Shown here piece by piece: positions 1 through 7,416 of a stretch of DNA of 20,935 nucleotides; the first letter of the stretch is position 1; every line of letters starts with the position of its first letter. The notes below the pieces were generated by a model that did no database searches, had not been told where the DNA came from, and saw nothing but the letters and a program-made list of their open reading frames with translations. The stretch lies in assembly GCA_022790905.1 (NCBI GenBank), contig JAAVYC010000218.1, positions 1 through 20,935 on the forward strand. Reading direction: 5' to 3'. Made by a program: the position numbers and the translations under genes. Source of the stretch: Lachnospiraceae bacterium. Its GTDB lineage: Bacteria > Bacillota > Clostridia > Lachnospirales > Lachnospiraceae.

Positions 1-758
1 AGTGTCGGATTAAAAAATTTTTGATACGAAGGTAGCATGATATGCCCTGCCATGACCGTGTGCACCCCGGCCTCGATCATGCCGGCATAGACTTTTCCAA
101 ATGTCTCATCCCACTCTTCCGTAGAATAGGTATTGACAGAATTGCTCAGATGCTGATCTCTCTCATCCACCCCGTCTCCCGGAAAATGTTTCATCGCACA
201 GACCATGTGACTCTCCATAAAGCCTTTCATGTAGGCTTTCGACATCTCAAGCACACGGTCAGGATCATCCCCAAAACTTCTCGATGAAATAATTGGATTC
301 CTCCAATTACGATTGATATCCGTAATCGGTGCAAAAGACCAGTTGCATCCCAGGGCTGCCGCCTCAATTCCTGAGACGCGTCCCATTTCGTAGGCGTAAT
401 CCGGATTATCTGTCGCCCCAATTTTAACCTCTAGTCCAATTTCCGTCCCGTCTGTGCAAGCACCATTGCCGCCCGCCTCCGTGTTCGCCGCGATCAACAA
501 TGGAATCTTGGAATTTTCCTGTAAAATGCGATTTTGTTCGTGAACCTCTTTCGCAGTTCCTGGATTATAGCGCACTGCTCCAATTTTATATTGATCCAAC
601 ACCTCTTTTAGGTATGTCTCACTCCGCTCTGAGCCCATATTTACAAAAAGCTGTCCGATCTTTTCCTCTTTTGTCATACCGGCAATCGTATCTTCGACCC
701 ACTGAATTGCCTCTTCGTCCAGATAATATGGCTTTTCTTTCAAATCTACTTTTTTCAT
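1..758 (-). CDS. GH3 glycoside hydrolase, beta-N-acetylhexosaminidase (NagZ)-like, 3' part cut by window edge
   Basis: Hydrolyses terminal beta-linked sugars; the NagZ branch of GH3 releases N-acetylglucosamine, but the substrate here is not proven. The 252 visible codons are the N-terminal TIM-barrel part. No signal peptide is seen, so it is probably cytoplasmic and acts on imported oligosaccharides. The key motif is KHFPGDGVDERDQH at residues 190-203. It keeps the Asp-x-His pair (D201, H203) that serves as acid/base in NagZ-type GH3 enzymes, but has Asp where NagZ usually has His (PGH). The nucleophile Asp lies beyond the window edge. The start at 758 follows GGAAAGG at a good distance. It lies 53 bases downstream of uxuB in the same direction with no terminator between, so it probably ends the glucuronate operon. 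That suggests it trims uronate-containing oligosaccharides. Beta-glucosidase or xylosidase activity remains possible. Confidence 0.85.
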   Translation of the reverse strand, partial: MKKVDLKEKPYYLDEEAIQWVEDTIAGMTKEEKIGQLFVNMGSERSETYLKEVLDQYKIGAVRYNPGTAKEVHEQNRILQENSKIPLLIAANTEAGGNGACTDGTEIGLEVKIGATDNPDYAYEMGRVSGIEAAALGCNWSFAPITDINRNWRNPIISSRSFGDDPDRVLEMSKAYMKGFMESHMVCAMKHFPGDGVDERDQHLSNSVNTYSTEEWDETFGKVYAGMIEAGVHTVMAGHIMLPSYQKFFNPT

Positions 759-811
759 AAAATTTCCTTTCCACTACTCCTGTTGCACTCTATCTCAACA
801 AACAGCATGTC

Positions 812-1660
812 CTATACTCCGGAATATGCTAAAAATCCGCCGTCCACCGGAATCACAACGCCTGTGATAAATCCGGAAGCCTCATTGTTCAATAAAAACA
901 ACAAAGTTCCAATCATTTCCTCTGCCTCTCCAAAACGTCCCATCGGAGTTGCCGCTAAAATTTTTCCGGTACGTTTTGTCGGACTTCCATCCTCCTCAAA
1001 TAATAACTTTTGATTTTGTTTGGTGGAAATAAAACCTGGTGCGATTCCATTGACACGAATTCCGCTCTTAGAAAAATGCACGGCAAGCCACTGGGTAAAG
1101 TTCGAGACTGCGGCTTTCGCTCCGCTGTATGCCGGAATTTTCGTCAGAGGTGCATAGGCATTCATGGAAGAGATATTGACAATATTACAGTCTTTTCGAT
1201 CAATCATATCCTCCGCAAATTCCTGTGTCGGAAGCAGTGTTCCAATAAAATTTAGATTAAACACAAATTCCACACCGCTCTGCTCCAAATCAAAAAAGGA
1301 TTTCTCCCCCTTTTTCAGTTCATCTTCATCATAATATTCCTGGTCTGTCGTTGCCTTTGGATGATTTCCGCCGGCTCCATTGACCAAAATATCACAAAAA
1401 CCGAAATCTTTTTTTACTTCCTCATGTGCTTTTTTCAGACTCTCTTTTTGTAAAACATTTGCTTCATATCCCTTTGCTGTATAACCCTCTTTGCGAATCT
1501 CTTCTGCCGCTTTCTCTGCCGCTTCTTTATCCAAATCCAACAATGCCACTTTAGCTCCACACTGTGCAAGGGCCTTTGCAAACATGCTTCCGATCACACC
1601 ACCTGCCCCTGTGACGACTGCGACTTCTCCTGTCAAATCCGTATTGAATGGTAATTTCAT
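812..1660 (-). CDS. uxuB: SDR-family D-mannonate oxidoreductase (fructuronate reductase), Bacillus UxuB type
   Basis: Predicted to reduce D-fructuronate to D-mannonate with NAD(P)H, between UxaC and UxuA in glucuronate breakdown. The protein has 282 residues and a classical short-chain dehydrogenase fold: cofactor motif TGAGGVIG at 17-24, NGAG at 94-97, Ser164/165, and the catalytic pair Tyr178 and Lys182 (YSGAK). An insertion around residues 103-130 is longer than in simple SDRs of about 250 residues. Its start overlaps the uxuA stop codon as ATGA, so the two are translationally coupled. A ribosome site (AGGAG) precedes it inside uxuA. The family alone would allow other sugar or gluconate dehydrogenase roles; the uxuA/uxaC context decides the call. 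It is unrelated in fold to the E. coli UxuB (long-chain mannitol dehydrogenase family) and resembles the SDR UxuB (YjmF) of Bacillus subtilis. Confidence 0.85.
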   Translation of the reverse strand: MKLPFNTDLTGEVAVVTGAGGVIGSMFAKALAQCGAKVALLDLDKEAAEKAAEEIRKEGYTAKGYEANVLQKESLKKAHEEVKKDFGFCDILVNGAGGNHPKATTDQEYYDEDELKKGEKSFFDLEQSGVEFVFNLNFIGTLLPTQEFAEDMIDRKDCNIVNISSMNAYAPLTKIPAYSGAKAAVSNFTQWLAVHFSKSGIRVNGIAPGFISTKQNQKLLFEEDGSPTKRTGKILAATPMGRFGEAEEMIGTLLFLLNNEASGFITGVVIPVDGGFLAYSGV

Positions 1661-2721
1661 TCCTTTTTTTCTCCTCTCTCATTCTTTTCGATTGCTTCCC
1701 AGAGTCCGTTCAAATAGGAGGCTCCAAGCGCTCTGTCATAGAGCCCATAACCTGCTCTTCCTGTCTCTCCCCAGATCATTCTTCCGTGATCCGGACGAAT
1801 ATATCCATCAAATCCATTTTCATATAACGCTTTTGCAATGGCATACATATCCAGACTTCCACAGGAAGACGGATGTGCCCGCTCTTCAAAACCGTTATCT
1901 AAAATTTTTACATTTCTCATGTGCACAAAATGAATTCTTCCCATCGCCGCATATTTTGTCGCCATTTTCACGACATCATTATAACCGGAACACCCCAATG
2001 AACCTGTACAGAGTGTGATTCCGTTGTGCTTATCATCCACAATTTTCAAAAAGCGATCGAGATTCTTTTCATCGGTGATCATACGAGGTAATCCGAACAT
2101 ACTCCAACACGGATCGTCCTCGTGAATTGCCATGTTCACATCGCATTCTGCCGCCACCGGAATGATTCGTTTTAAAAAATATTCCAGATTGTCCCACAAA
2201 TCTTCTTCGCTCAACCGGTGATATTCTTCCACGACACTTCTTAACTCATCCCTGTCGTAGGAAGCATCCCAACCCGGCAATGTCAGATCACTCTTTGTCT
2301 CAAGCGGATTCACCTGGTCCACCTGTTCCTGATAATAGACTAACGTCGTAGATCCGTCTGGAAGTCTGTGATCCAACTGTGTTCTCGTCCAGTCAAAGAC
2401 CGGCATAAAATTATAGCAGATACACTTCACACCTGCCTTCGCCACCCGTCGAATGTTCTCACAATAATTCTCAATATAGCGATCTCTCTCTGGTTTTCCA
2501 AGCTTAATATCTTCATGCACTGGGATACTCTCGATCACTTCAAATTTTAGACTGTTTTCTTCCACCTGCTTTTTTAAATCCATAATGGATTCCTCAGGCC
2601 ATACCTCTCCCACCGGAACGTCATAGACTGCGGTCACAATCGCCTCCATCTTTGGAATCTGACGTATATAGGCAAGAGGAATTTCATCCTGTCTTCCATA
2701 CCAGCGAAAAGATAATTTCAT
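1657..2721 (-). CDS. uxuA: Mannonate dehydratase
   Basis: Dehydrates D-mannonate to 2-keto-3-deoxy-D-gluconate in the cytoplasm. The protein has 354 residues, the usual bacterial UxuA length, and opens with the family-typical MKLSFRWYG. Residues at the positions known as Mn(II) ligands in the family are present: His200 (in AIHEDDP), Cys238 (LCTGSLG), His267 (FVHMRN) and Asp311 (RPDHGR). The start codon is one base after the transporter stop. Its ribosome site AGGAGAAG lies inside the transporter gene, so translation is probably coupled. It also overlaps uxuB by four bases. The identification is secure from sequence similarity along the whole length and from its neighbours. Confidence 0.96.
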   Translation of the reverse strand: MKLSFRWYGRQDEIPLAYIRQIPKMEAIVTAVYDVPVGEVWPEESIMDLKKQVEENSLKFEVIESIPVHEDIKLGKPERDRYIENYCENIRRVAKAGVKCICYNFMPVFDWTRTQLDHRLPDGSTTLVYYQEQVDQVNPLETKSDLTLPGWDASYDRDELRSVVEEYHRLSEEDLWDNLEYFLKRIIPVAAECDVNMAIHEDDPCWSMFGLPRMITDEKNLDRFLKIVDDKHNGITLCTGSLGCSGYNDVVKMATKYAAMGRIHFVHMRNVKILDNGFEERAHPSSCGSLDMYAIAKALYENGFDGYIRPDHGRMIWGETGRAGYGLYDRALGASYLNGLWEAIEKNERGEKKE

Positions 2722-2722
2722 C

Positions 2723-4120
2723 TTATTCTTCTCCTCTCTTTTCTTTTAAAATATTTGCATTCTCAAGCACCACCTTTTTAGAGAGCGGATAGATGAACAT
2801 AATCACAAGTCCCACCAGAACATAAATAATTCCAGGAAAGAGCGTTGCAAGTCCATAAATTCCCTCTTTGACGCCTTCTGTCTGTGCCGCCGCAAGCGAA
2901 TTGTATCCGATTGCCGAGAGCGCAAATCCGCTGATTCCCCCCGCCAAAGCCTGACCAACCTTTCTGGCAAAAGAGTAAAACCCATAAACTGTACCGTCAT
3001 CTCTCGAACCTGTCTTCACCTCTTTGTCGTCAATAACGTCTGTAATCAAAGCCCAAATAAGCATATTAAAATAGTTCATGCCTAACATTCCAAGAAACGT
3101 CATAACAATAAAAATCGTCAAACTCTTCGTGTGAAGAAGATAAGTCGTCAGATAAATAAGTCCTGCGAAAAGACATCCAACTGCAGAGGATTCCTTTTTT
3201 CCAAATTGTGCGGCAATCTTTGTCGAAACAGCCGCTAAGATCAAGACTGCCGGAAGATTCAACAGACCAAAAAAGGAAAGTGCCTTTGTATTGCGAAAAT
3301 AATCGGCAAACAGATAGGTATTAATCCCTTGTGTCATCAGCATTGCCAACAGGAGTAAAATTGCCGCTAGAATGACTGCCAAAAGCGACCGATTTGTAAA
3401 AATCCCCAACAAAGAGGTTCCCAGACTGCTCTGTTTTCCTTTTTCTTTTTTTTCGATTTTCACTCGTTCTGTTGTCATGAAATAGCAGAGCAAATAGCAG
3501 ACGATTGATAAGACAGAGAATACTCCCGCTAAAATTGTAAAATTCCTTCCGCTCACAACCTGATTTCCGTTTGCATCGGTATAATAAATGATCAGCGGCG
3601 TCACCACACTGATAAATGTCGCAGCAAAAGAGGCTCCTAGAGAGCGATAGATAGAAAGATCCGCCCGATCTTTTGGCTCCTCAGAAATTGCTGAAGCCAT
3701 AGAGCCATAAGGAATATTGATAGACGTATAAAAGACGGAACCCCACAAAATATAAGTCACAAACATATAGACAATTTTAACCGTCATAGATACATTAGCC
3801 AAAGCCGATTGATACATTAAGAAACTAGAAATTGCAACCGGACCGCACATTCTGCGAAGCCAACAGCGAAACCTTCCATCTTTTGCCGTAGAAGTAGAAT
3901 CCACAATTCTTCCCATTCCGATATCCGTAAATGCATCGACACACCTCGCTACTAAAAAGAGGATTCCCACCATTCCGGCGGAGATCCCCCAGACTTTTGT
4001 GTAAAATACCATCAAATACGAACTGGCAAAAATAAAGGTAAAGTCATTTCCAAAATCTCCGAATAAATAGCCCCACTTGTCTTTGATACCAAATGGTTTT
4101 ATACTGTTATTTTCATTCAT
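2723..4120 (-). CDS. GPH-family sugar:cation symporter (glucuronide/hexuronide transporter type)
   Basis: Membrane permease of the glycoside-pentoside-hexuronide family (Pfam MFS_2), predicted to import glucuronate or a glucuronide with a cation. The protein has about 465 residues with roughly twelve hydrophobic segments. It shows the GPH hallmark near the N terminus, a DAFTDIGMGRIVDST-like stretch at about residues 63-77 matching the family DAxxDPxxGxxxD pattern. The start at 4120 (MNENNS) is chosen because GGAGGAATC lies directly upstream. The frame stays open back to 4189, but that extension has no ribosome site. It is the first gene of the minus-strand uxu operon and divergent from uxaC. 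There is no regulator beside it, so the ligand is inferred only from the uxuA/uxuB/uxaC context. Confidence 0.9.
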   Translation of the reverse strand: MNENNSIKPFGIKDKWGYLFGDFGNDFTFIFASSYLMVFYTKVWGISAGMVGILFLVARCVDAFTDIGMGRIVDSTSTAKDGRFRCWLRRMCGPVAISSFLMYQSALANVSMTVKIVYMFVTYILWGSVFYTSINIPYGSMASAISEEPKDRADLSIYRSLGASFAATFISVVTPLIIYYTDANGNQVVSGRNFTILAGVFSVLSIVCYLLCYFMTTERVKIEKKEKGKQSSLGTSLLGIFTNRSLLAVILAAILLLLAMLMTQGINTYLFADYFRNTKALSFFGLLNLPAVLILAAVSTKIAAQFGKKESSAVGCLFAGLIYLTTYLLHTKSLTIFIVMTFLGMLGMNYFNMLIWALITDVIDDKEVKTGSRDDGTVYGFYSFARKVGQALAGGISGFALSAIGYNSLAAAQTEGVKEGIYGLATLFPGIIYVLVGLVIMFIYPLSKKVVLENANILKEKRGEE

Positions 4121-4220
4121 AAATGATTCCTCCGATTCCTTTTGTATATTTTTCACGCGGAAAAGAAATACTTTTATCAGCATGACCAATATTTCTGTGA
4201 TTTATGCAAGGAGGAAAAAA
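4121..4220. promoter_or_regulatory. Divergent control region between the transporter-uxu operon and uxaC, with a candidate dyad
   Basis: This 100-base gap must hold both divergent promoters. No strong sigma-A pair is visible. On the plus strand, TTGTAT at 4142-4147 is followed only by weak -10 candidates; on the minus strand TATACA stands alone. An imperfect inverted repeat spans 4144-4171: GTATATTTTTC on the left, GAAAAGAAATAC on the right, centre ACGCG. It is a plausible operator for a uronate regulator encoded elsewhere. Ribosome sites for both genes sit at its ends. Confidence 0.4.
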
Positions 4221-5627
4221 ATGAAACCATTTATGGATGAGGACTTTTTGCTCTCAAATGAGACATCGGCAAGACTTTATCACAACTATGCCAAAAGTAT
4301 GCCAATTTTGGACTACCACTGTCACTTAAATCCGCGCGAAATTGCAAAAGACAGGCACTTTGAAAATATTACAAGGCTTTGGCTTGAAGGAGATCACTAT
4401 AAATGGAGACTCCTGCGCGCAAACGGAATCGACGAGGAATATATTACAGGTGATGCCGACGATAAAGAAAAATTCTTAAAGTGGGCGGAAACCCTGGAAA
4501 AGGCCATTGGAAATCCACTCTATCACTGGAGCCATCTGGAGCTAAAACGCTATTTTGGCTATGATGGAATTCTCTCCTCAAAAACAGCTTCTTATGTATG
4601 GGATTTTTGTAATGAGATATTAAAAGAACCGGACATGAGTGCCCGGTCGCTGATCAAAAATTCAAATGTCAGTTTAATCTGTACTACGGATGATCCGATT
4701 GACAGTCTGAAATGGCATGAAGAATTAAATGCAGATTCTAATTTTGATGTCACAGTTTTACCTACCTGGAGACCAGACAGAGCATTCCAGATCACAAACC
4801 CTGCCTATGGAGACTATCTGTTATCTCTCGGGGAAAGCAGTCACTTAAAGATTACCTCTTTTCAGACACTCTGTCTCGCTTTAAAAAGAAGAATGGGATT
4901 TTTCCAAGAGATGGGCTGCCGTATCAGCGATCACAGTTTTTCCTATATCGCCTATCACCCATGCACCGCTGACGACGTAGAAGCGATCTTTTTAAAAATA
5001 TTAGACGAACGGCCTATCACAGAAGAGGAAATCCTGCAATTTCAAACGGCTTTATTGAACTTTCTTGGACGTCAATACCACAAACTAGGCTGGGCAATGC
5101 AGCTTCACTACGGTGTAAAGCGCAACAATCATGAAAAACAATTAAAACGTCTCGGTCCCGATACCGGATTTGACAGCATTGGCGTTACAGCGCCTTTAAA
5201 TGAACTTGCAGACTTTCTCAATGTCTTAGCTCTCACAAATGAACTTCCGAAAACAGTGATCTATTCTCTAAACCCTAATGATAACGCGGCGATCGACACG
5301 ATCATTGGCTGTTTTCAGGATGAGTCTGCAATCGGAAAAATCCAACACGGCAGTGCCTGGTGGTTCAACGACCACTATGAGGGAATGAGAGAACACCTGA
5401 CTTCGCTTGCCTCGAACGGACTTTTGGGAAATTTTATTGGGATGTTGACAGATTCCAGAAGCTTTGTCTCTTATACAAGACATGAGTATTTCAGACGGAT
5501 TCTCTGTGATTTAGTCGGAACCTGGGTAGAAAAAGGACAGTACCCGGATGACCACGAGATACTGTCTAAGATGATTACTGATATCTGTTATCACAATGCA
5601 CTGAAATATTTTCGATTTTCAGTATAA
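4221..5627 (+). CDS. uxaC: Glucuronate (uronate) isomerase
   Basis: Interconverts D-glucuronate and D-fructuronate (and galacturonate/tagaturonate in many bacteria), the first cytoplasmic step of the pathway completed by UxuB and UxuA. The protein has 468 residues, the normal UxaC length, in the amidohydrolase-related superfamily. Motif PILDYHCHLNPREIA at residues 28-42 includes the HxH pair His33/His35. Further conserved blocks are WRPDRAF near residue 190 and LTDSRSFVSYTRHEYFRR near 410-430. The start at 4221 is fixed by AAGGAGG seven bases upstream; the frame is open back to 4077 but that part lies inside the divergent transporter gene. It is transcribed away from the uxu operon and converges on the GlpP-like gene, with 22 bases between their stops and no clear terminator. 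Confidence 0.96.
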   Translation: MKPFMDEDFLLSNETSARLYHNYAKSMPILDYHCHLNPREIAKDRHFENITRLWLEGDHYKWRLLRANGIDEEYITGDADDKEKFLKWAETLEKAIGNPLYHWSHLELKRYFGYDGILSSKTASYVWDFCNEILKEPDMSARSLIKNSNVSLICTTDDPIDSLKWHEELNADSNFDVTVLPTWRPDRAFQITNPAYGDYLLSLGESSHLKITSFQTLCLALKRRMGFFQEMGCRISDHSFSYIAYHPCTADDVEAIFLKILDERPITEEEILQFQTALLNFLGRQYHKLGWAMQLHYGVKRNNHEKQLKRLGPDTGFDSIGVTAPLNELADFLNVLALTNELPKTVIYSLNPNDNAAIDTIIGCFQDESAIGKIQHGSAWWFNDHYEGMREHLTSLASNGLLGNFIGMLTDSRSFVSYTRHEYFRRILCDLVGTWVEKGQYPDDHEILSKMITDICYHNALKYFRFSV

Positions 5628-5649
5628 TCTCACAAAATATGATTGAATG

Positions 5650-6186
5650 TTACCACAGGGAGCATGTACTGCTGGCAATTGCATAGGCTCCCTTTTCCTC
5701 TGCCTGCTTTACGAGTTCCTCAGAATTCATAAATCCTCCTATGATAATTTTTCCATCATACTCTTCTCGAAAAAGATCCATATATTCGAGAGCATAGCTT
5801 CCAGGTCTTAATTCTAACATATCACACTGTACGTTCTTTAAAGACCTCAATGCCGTTTCCACGGATAGAGAATCCATAAAAGTGACTCGCCAAATCGTTT
5901 CCAATTTCATATTTTTCATCATGTTGATTTTCGCCATACTACTCTCAATCACTGCATCTACGCGGTACATTTTCTCCAACATCTGATACGCAATCTTATC
6001 ATTTCCAAGACCGCCCACTAATTCTGCATTGATCATAACCTTTTTCCCAGCCGCATGACATTGATCTGATAACTGCCTCAAATTTCCGATATGTGACTGT
6101 GAAAGCAGTACATATTCACTCGCACATTCCGTTGCCTTCTCCAAATACTCTAATTTCCGCAGAGAAGGTATTACCATAACTCCCAT
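5650..6186 (-). CDS. GlpP-family (glycerol-3-phosphate responsive) antiterminator
   Basis: Known GlpP proteins bind glycerol-3-phosphate and a leader mRNA and let RNA polymerase pass a terminator. This 178-residue protein matches the family throughout: VIPSLR at 5-10, SHIGNL at 31-36, GKKVMINAELVGGL near 47-60, ELRPG at 125-129, IIGGF at 148-152 and the closing SLW. The start at 6186 is chosen for the GGAAGG site upstream; Met4 is an alternative. The frame opens further up at 6231 without a ribosome site. It is not beside glp genes but at the end of a catabolic operon whose leader contains a terminator (11788-11825), so I infer it controls that leader. It also has its own predicted promoter in the 160-base gap before it. 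The ligand may be glycerol-3-phosphate or another phosphorylated intermediate. Confidence 0.87.
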   Translation of the reverse strand: MGVMVIPSLRKLEYLEKATECASEYVLLSQSHIGNLRQLSDQCHAAGKKVMINAELVGGLGNDKIAYQMLEKMYRVDAVIESSMAKINMMKNMKLETIWRVTFMDSLSVETALRSLKNVQCDMLELRPGSYALEYMDLFREEYDGKIIIGGFMNSEELVKQAEEKGAYAIASSTCSLW

Positions 6187-6253
6187 AAATATTTCCTTCC
6201 AAATTATTCCACAGTGCCACCGAAAAATCATTCCAAATTGGCTCTATTAAATT

Positions 6254-6302
6254 GACAAAAGTGCATTATGAAAAGATTATATCTTTTCCAATGCACTTTG
6301 TC
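6254..6302. repeat. 49-base two-part inverted repeat overlapping the glpP-like promoter
   Basis: Outer arms are GACAAAAGTGCATT (6254-6267) and AATGCACTTTGTC (6290-6302), matching apart from one extra A. Inner arms are GAAAAGAT (6270-6277) and ATCTTTTC (6281-6288), loop TAT. Small bulges (AT versus C) separate inner and outer parts. It coincides with a predicted promoter, so it is a candidate operator. As RNA from the upstream genes it would form a stable hairpin, but without a good U-run after it on the minus strand. Confidence 0.8.
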
Positions 6303-6304
6303 CA
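6276..6304 (-). promoter_or_regulatory. Predicted sigma-A promoter of the glpP-like gene
   Basis: Minus strand: -35 TGGACA (6299-6304), 17-base spacer, -10 TATAAT (6276-6281), a perfect -10 and five of six at -35. The start site would be near 6269, about 83 bases before the ATG. The elements lie inside the inverted repeat at 6254-6302, so a protein on that dyad would block the promoter. Confidence 0.65.
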
Positions 6305-6346
6305 TTCTTTTTGTACTGAATCGTTCCTGAATGCTTACCTTAATTT

Positions 6347-7393
6347 TTAATTTCTGACATTAAGCATCTCCTCACCTTTTAAGAAACGCTCAATTTCCTC
6401 ATATCCGATTTCCACGGAACAACGCATCGTATCACAGGATGTTCCTGCTAAATGCGGTGTTAACGTAATATTATCTAACTGTAGATATGGGTGATCCGAT
6501 GGCAATGGCTCTTCATCATATACATCGATCGCAGCGCCTCCGATACTTCTGGTCTTCAACGCTTCCACTAACGCATCGGTATCTACGATACCAGAACGCG
6601 CTGTATTGATGAAGTATGCTGTCTCTTTCATCTTAGCAAACTCTTCCTTACCCATAAAATGCTCTGTCTGCTCGGAAAGTCTCAAATGTACGGTTACAAA
6701 GTCGGACTGTGTTAACAGTTCATCCAAAGTCACGACTTCCTCTACACCCTGTTCTTTTAATTTTGCTGCATCTACAAACGGATCATACACGATAACACGG
6801 CTTCCAAAACCTTTTAATCTCTCTACCACACGGCTTCCGATATAGCCATAACCGATCAGTCCCACTGTACACATTCTCATATTGTGAATGTATGCCTGAT
6901 TCGTATACTTTTTACACCATGTTCCCTCAAAGAGTAATTTGTGTCCTCTCGCAATATTTTTATTCTCCGCGATCATCATTCCAACCGTAAAGTCCGCAAC
7001 TGCTTCCGCGCTTCTCCAAGGTGCATTAATTACTTTTGTTCCATTTGCCGTAAGAGCTTCCACATCCGCATTTTCATAACCACCGCGAAGAATAGCAGCC
7101 ACTTCCAAATGATCACATGCAGCGATAACATCTTTATTGACAGATGCCACATGAACAGCAATGATATCTGCATCCTTACAGTTTTCCAATAAGCTTGAGC
7201 AGTTTGGAGCTGCATCTACTCCGTGCTGCTCAATCAAGAGCATTCTATCCGTAATCGGTCCCATTGCACTCATATCTTCATCTTCTACAATCTGAACCTC
7301 AACATCGTATTTCTCTTCTAACTCTTTCATCTTAGAAAATATCTCTACGGTAATTCCACCGTCTGCTACGCATAAAATTTTCTTCTTACTCAT
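6347..7393 (-). CDS. D-2-hydroxyacid dehydrogenase family protein (second copy of the operon)
   Basis: NAD(P)-dependent oxidoreductase of the D-isomer-specific 2-hydroxyacid dehydrogenase family, which reduces 2-keto acids (for example glyoxylate or hydroxypyruvate) or oxidises the 2-hydroxy acid; the substrate is unknown. The protein has 348 residues. The Rossmann motif GYGYIG is at 181-186. The catalytic triad of the family is complete: Arg266 (NTARSG), Glu295 (VYDEEP) and His314 (TPHLAG). It is clearly a paralogue of the operon's first gene (10669-11661): shared blocks include CDHL, LRGG, VADF.VGMMI, NTARSG and TPHLAG. The N-terminal substrate domain differs more, and NAPWRSAEAVADF replaces the NTPGRNACAVADF seen in the other copy. 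It follows the FGGY kinase by 23 bases, with a GGTG ribosome site. The two copies probably act on different intermediates. Confidence 0.88.
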   Translation of the reverse strand: MSKKKILCVADGGITVEIFSKMKELEEKYDVEVQIVEDEDMSAMGPITDRMLLIEQHGVDAAPNCSSLLENCKDADIIAVHVASVNKDVIAACDHLEVAAILRGGYENADVEALTANGTKVINAPWRSAEAVADFTVGMMIAENKNIARGHKLLFEGTWCKKYTNQAYIHNMRMCTVGLIGYGYIGSRVVERLKGFGSRVIVYDPFVDAAKLKEQGVEEVVTLDELLTQSDFVTVHLRLSEQTEHFMGKEEFAKMKETAYFINTARSGIVDTDALVEALKTRSIGGAAIDVYDEEPLPSDHPYLQLDNITLTPHLAGTSCDTMRCSVEIGYEEIERFLKGEEMLNVRN

Positions 7394-7416
7394 CTTTTCA
7401 CCTTTTCTATTTTATC

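Noticed and set aside
4077..4220. N-terminal extension of uxaC by 48 codons
   Set aside because: It overlaps the divergent transporter start and has no ribosome site; the ATG at 4221 has a strong AAGGAGG and gives the normal family length.
6253..6280. Plus-strand promoter (TTGACA then GATTAT)
   Set aside because: It is a by-product of the dyad symmetry; no plus-strand gene follows and the -10 is weak.
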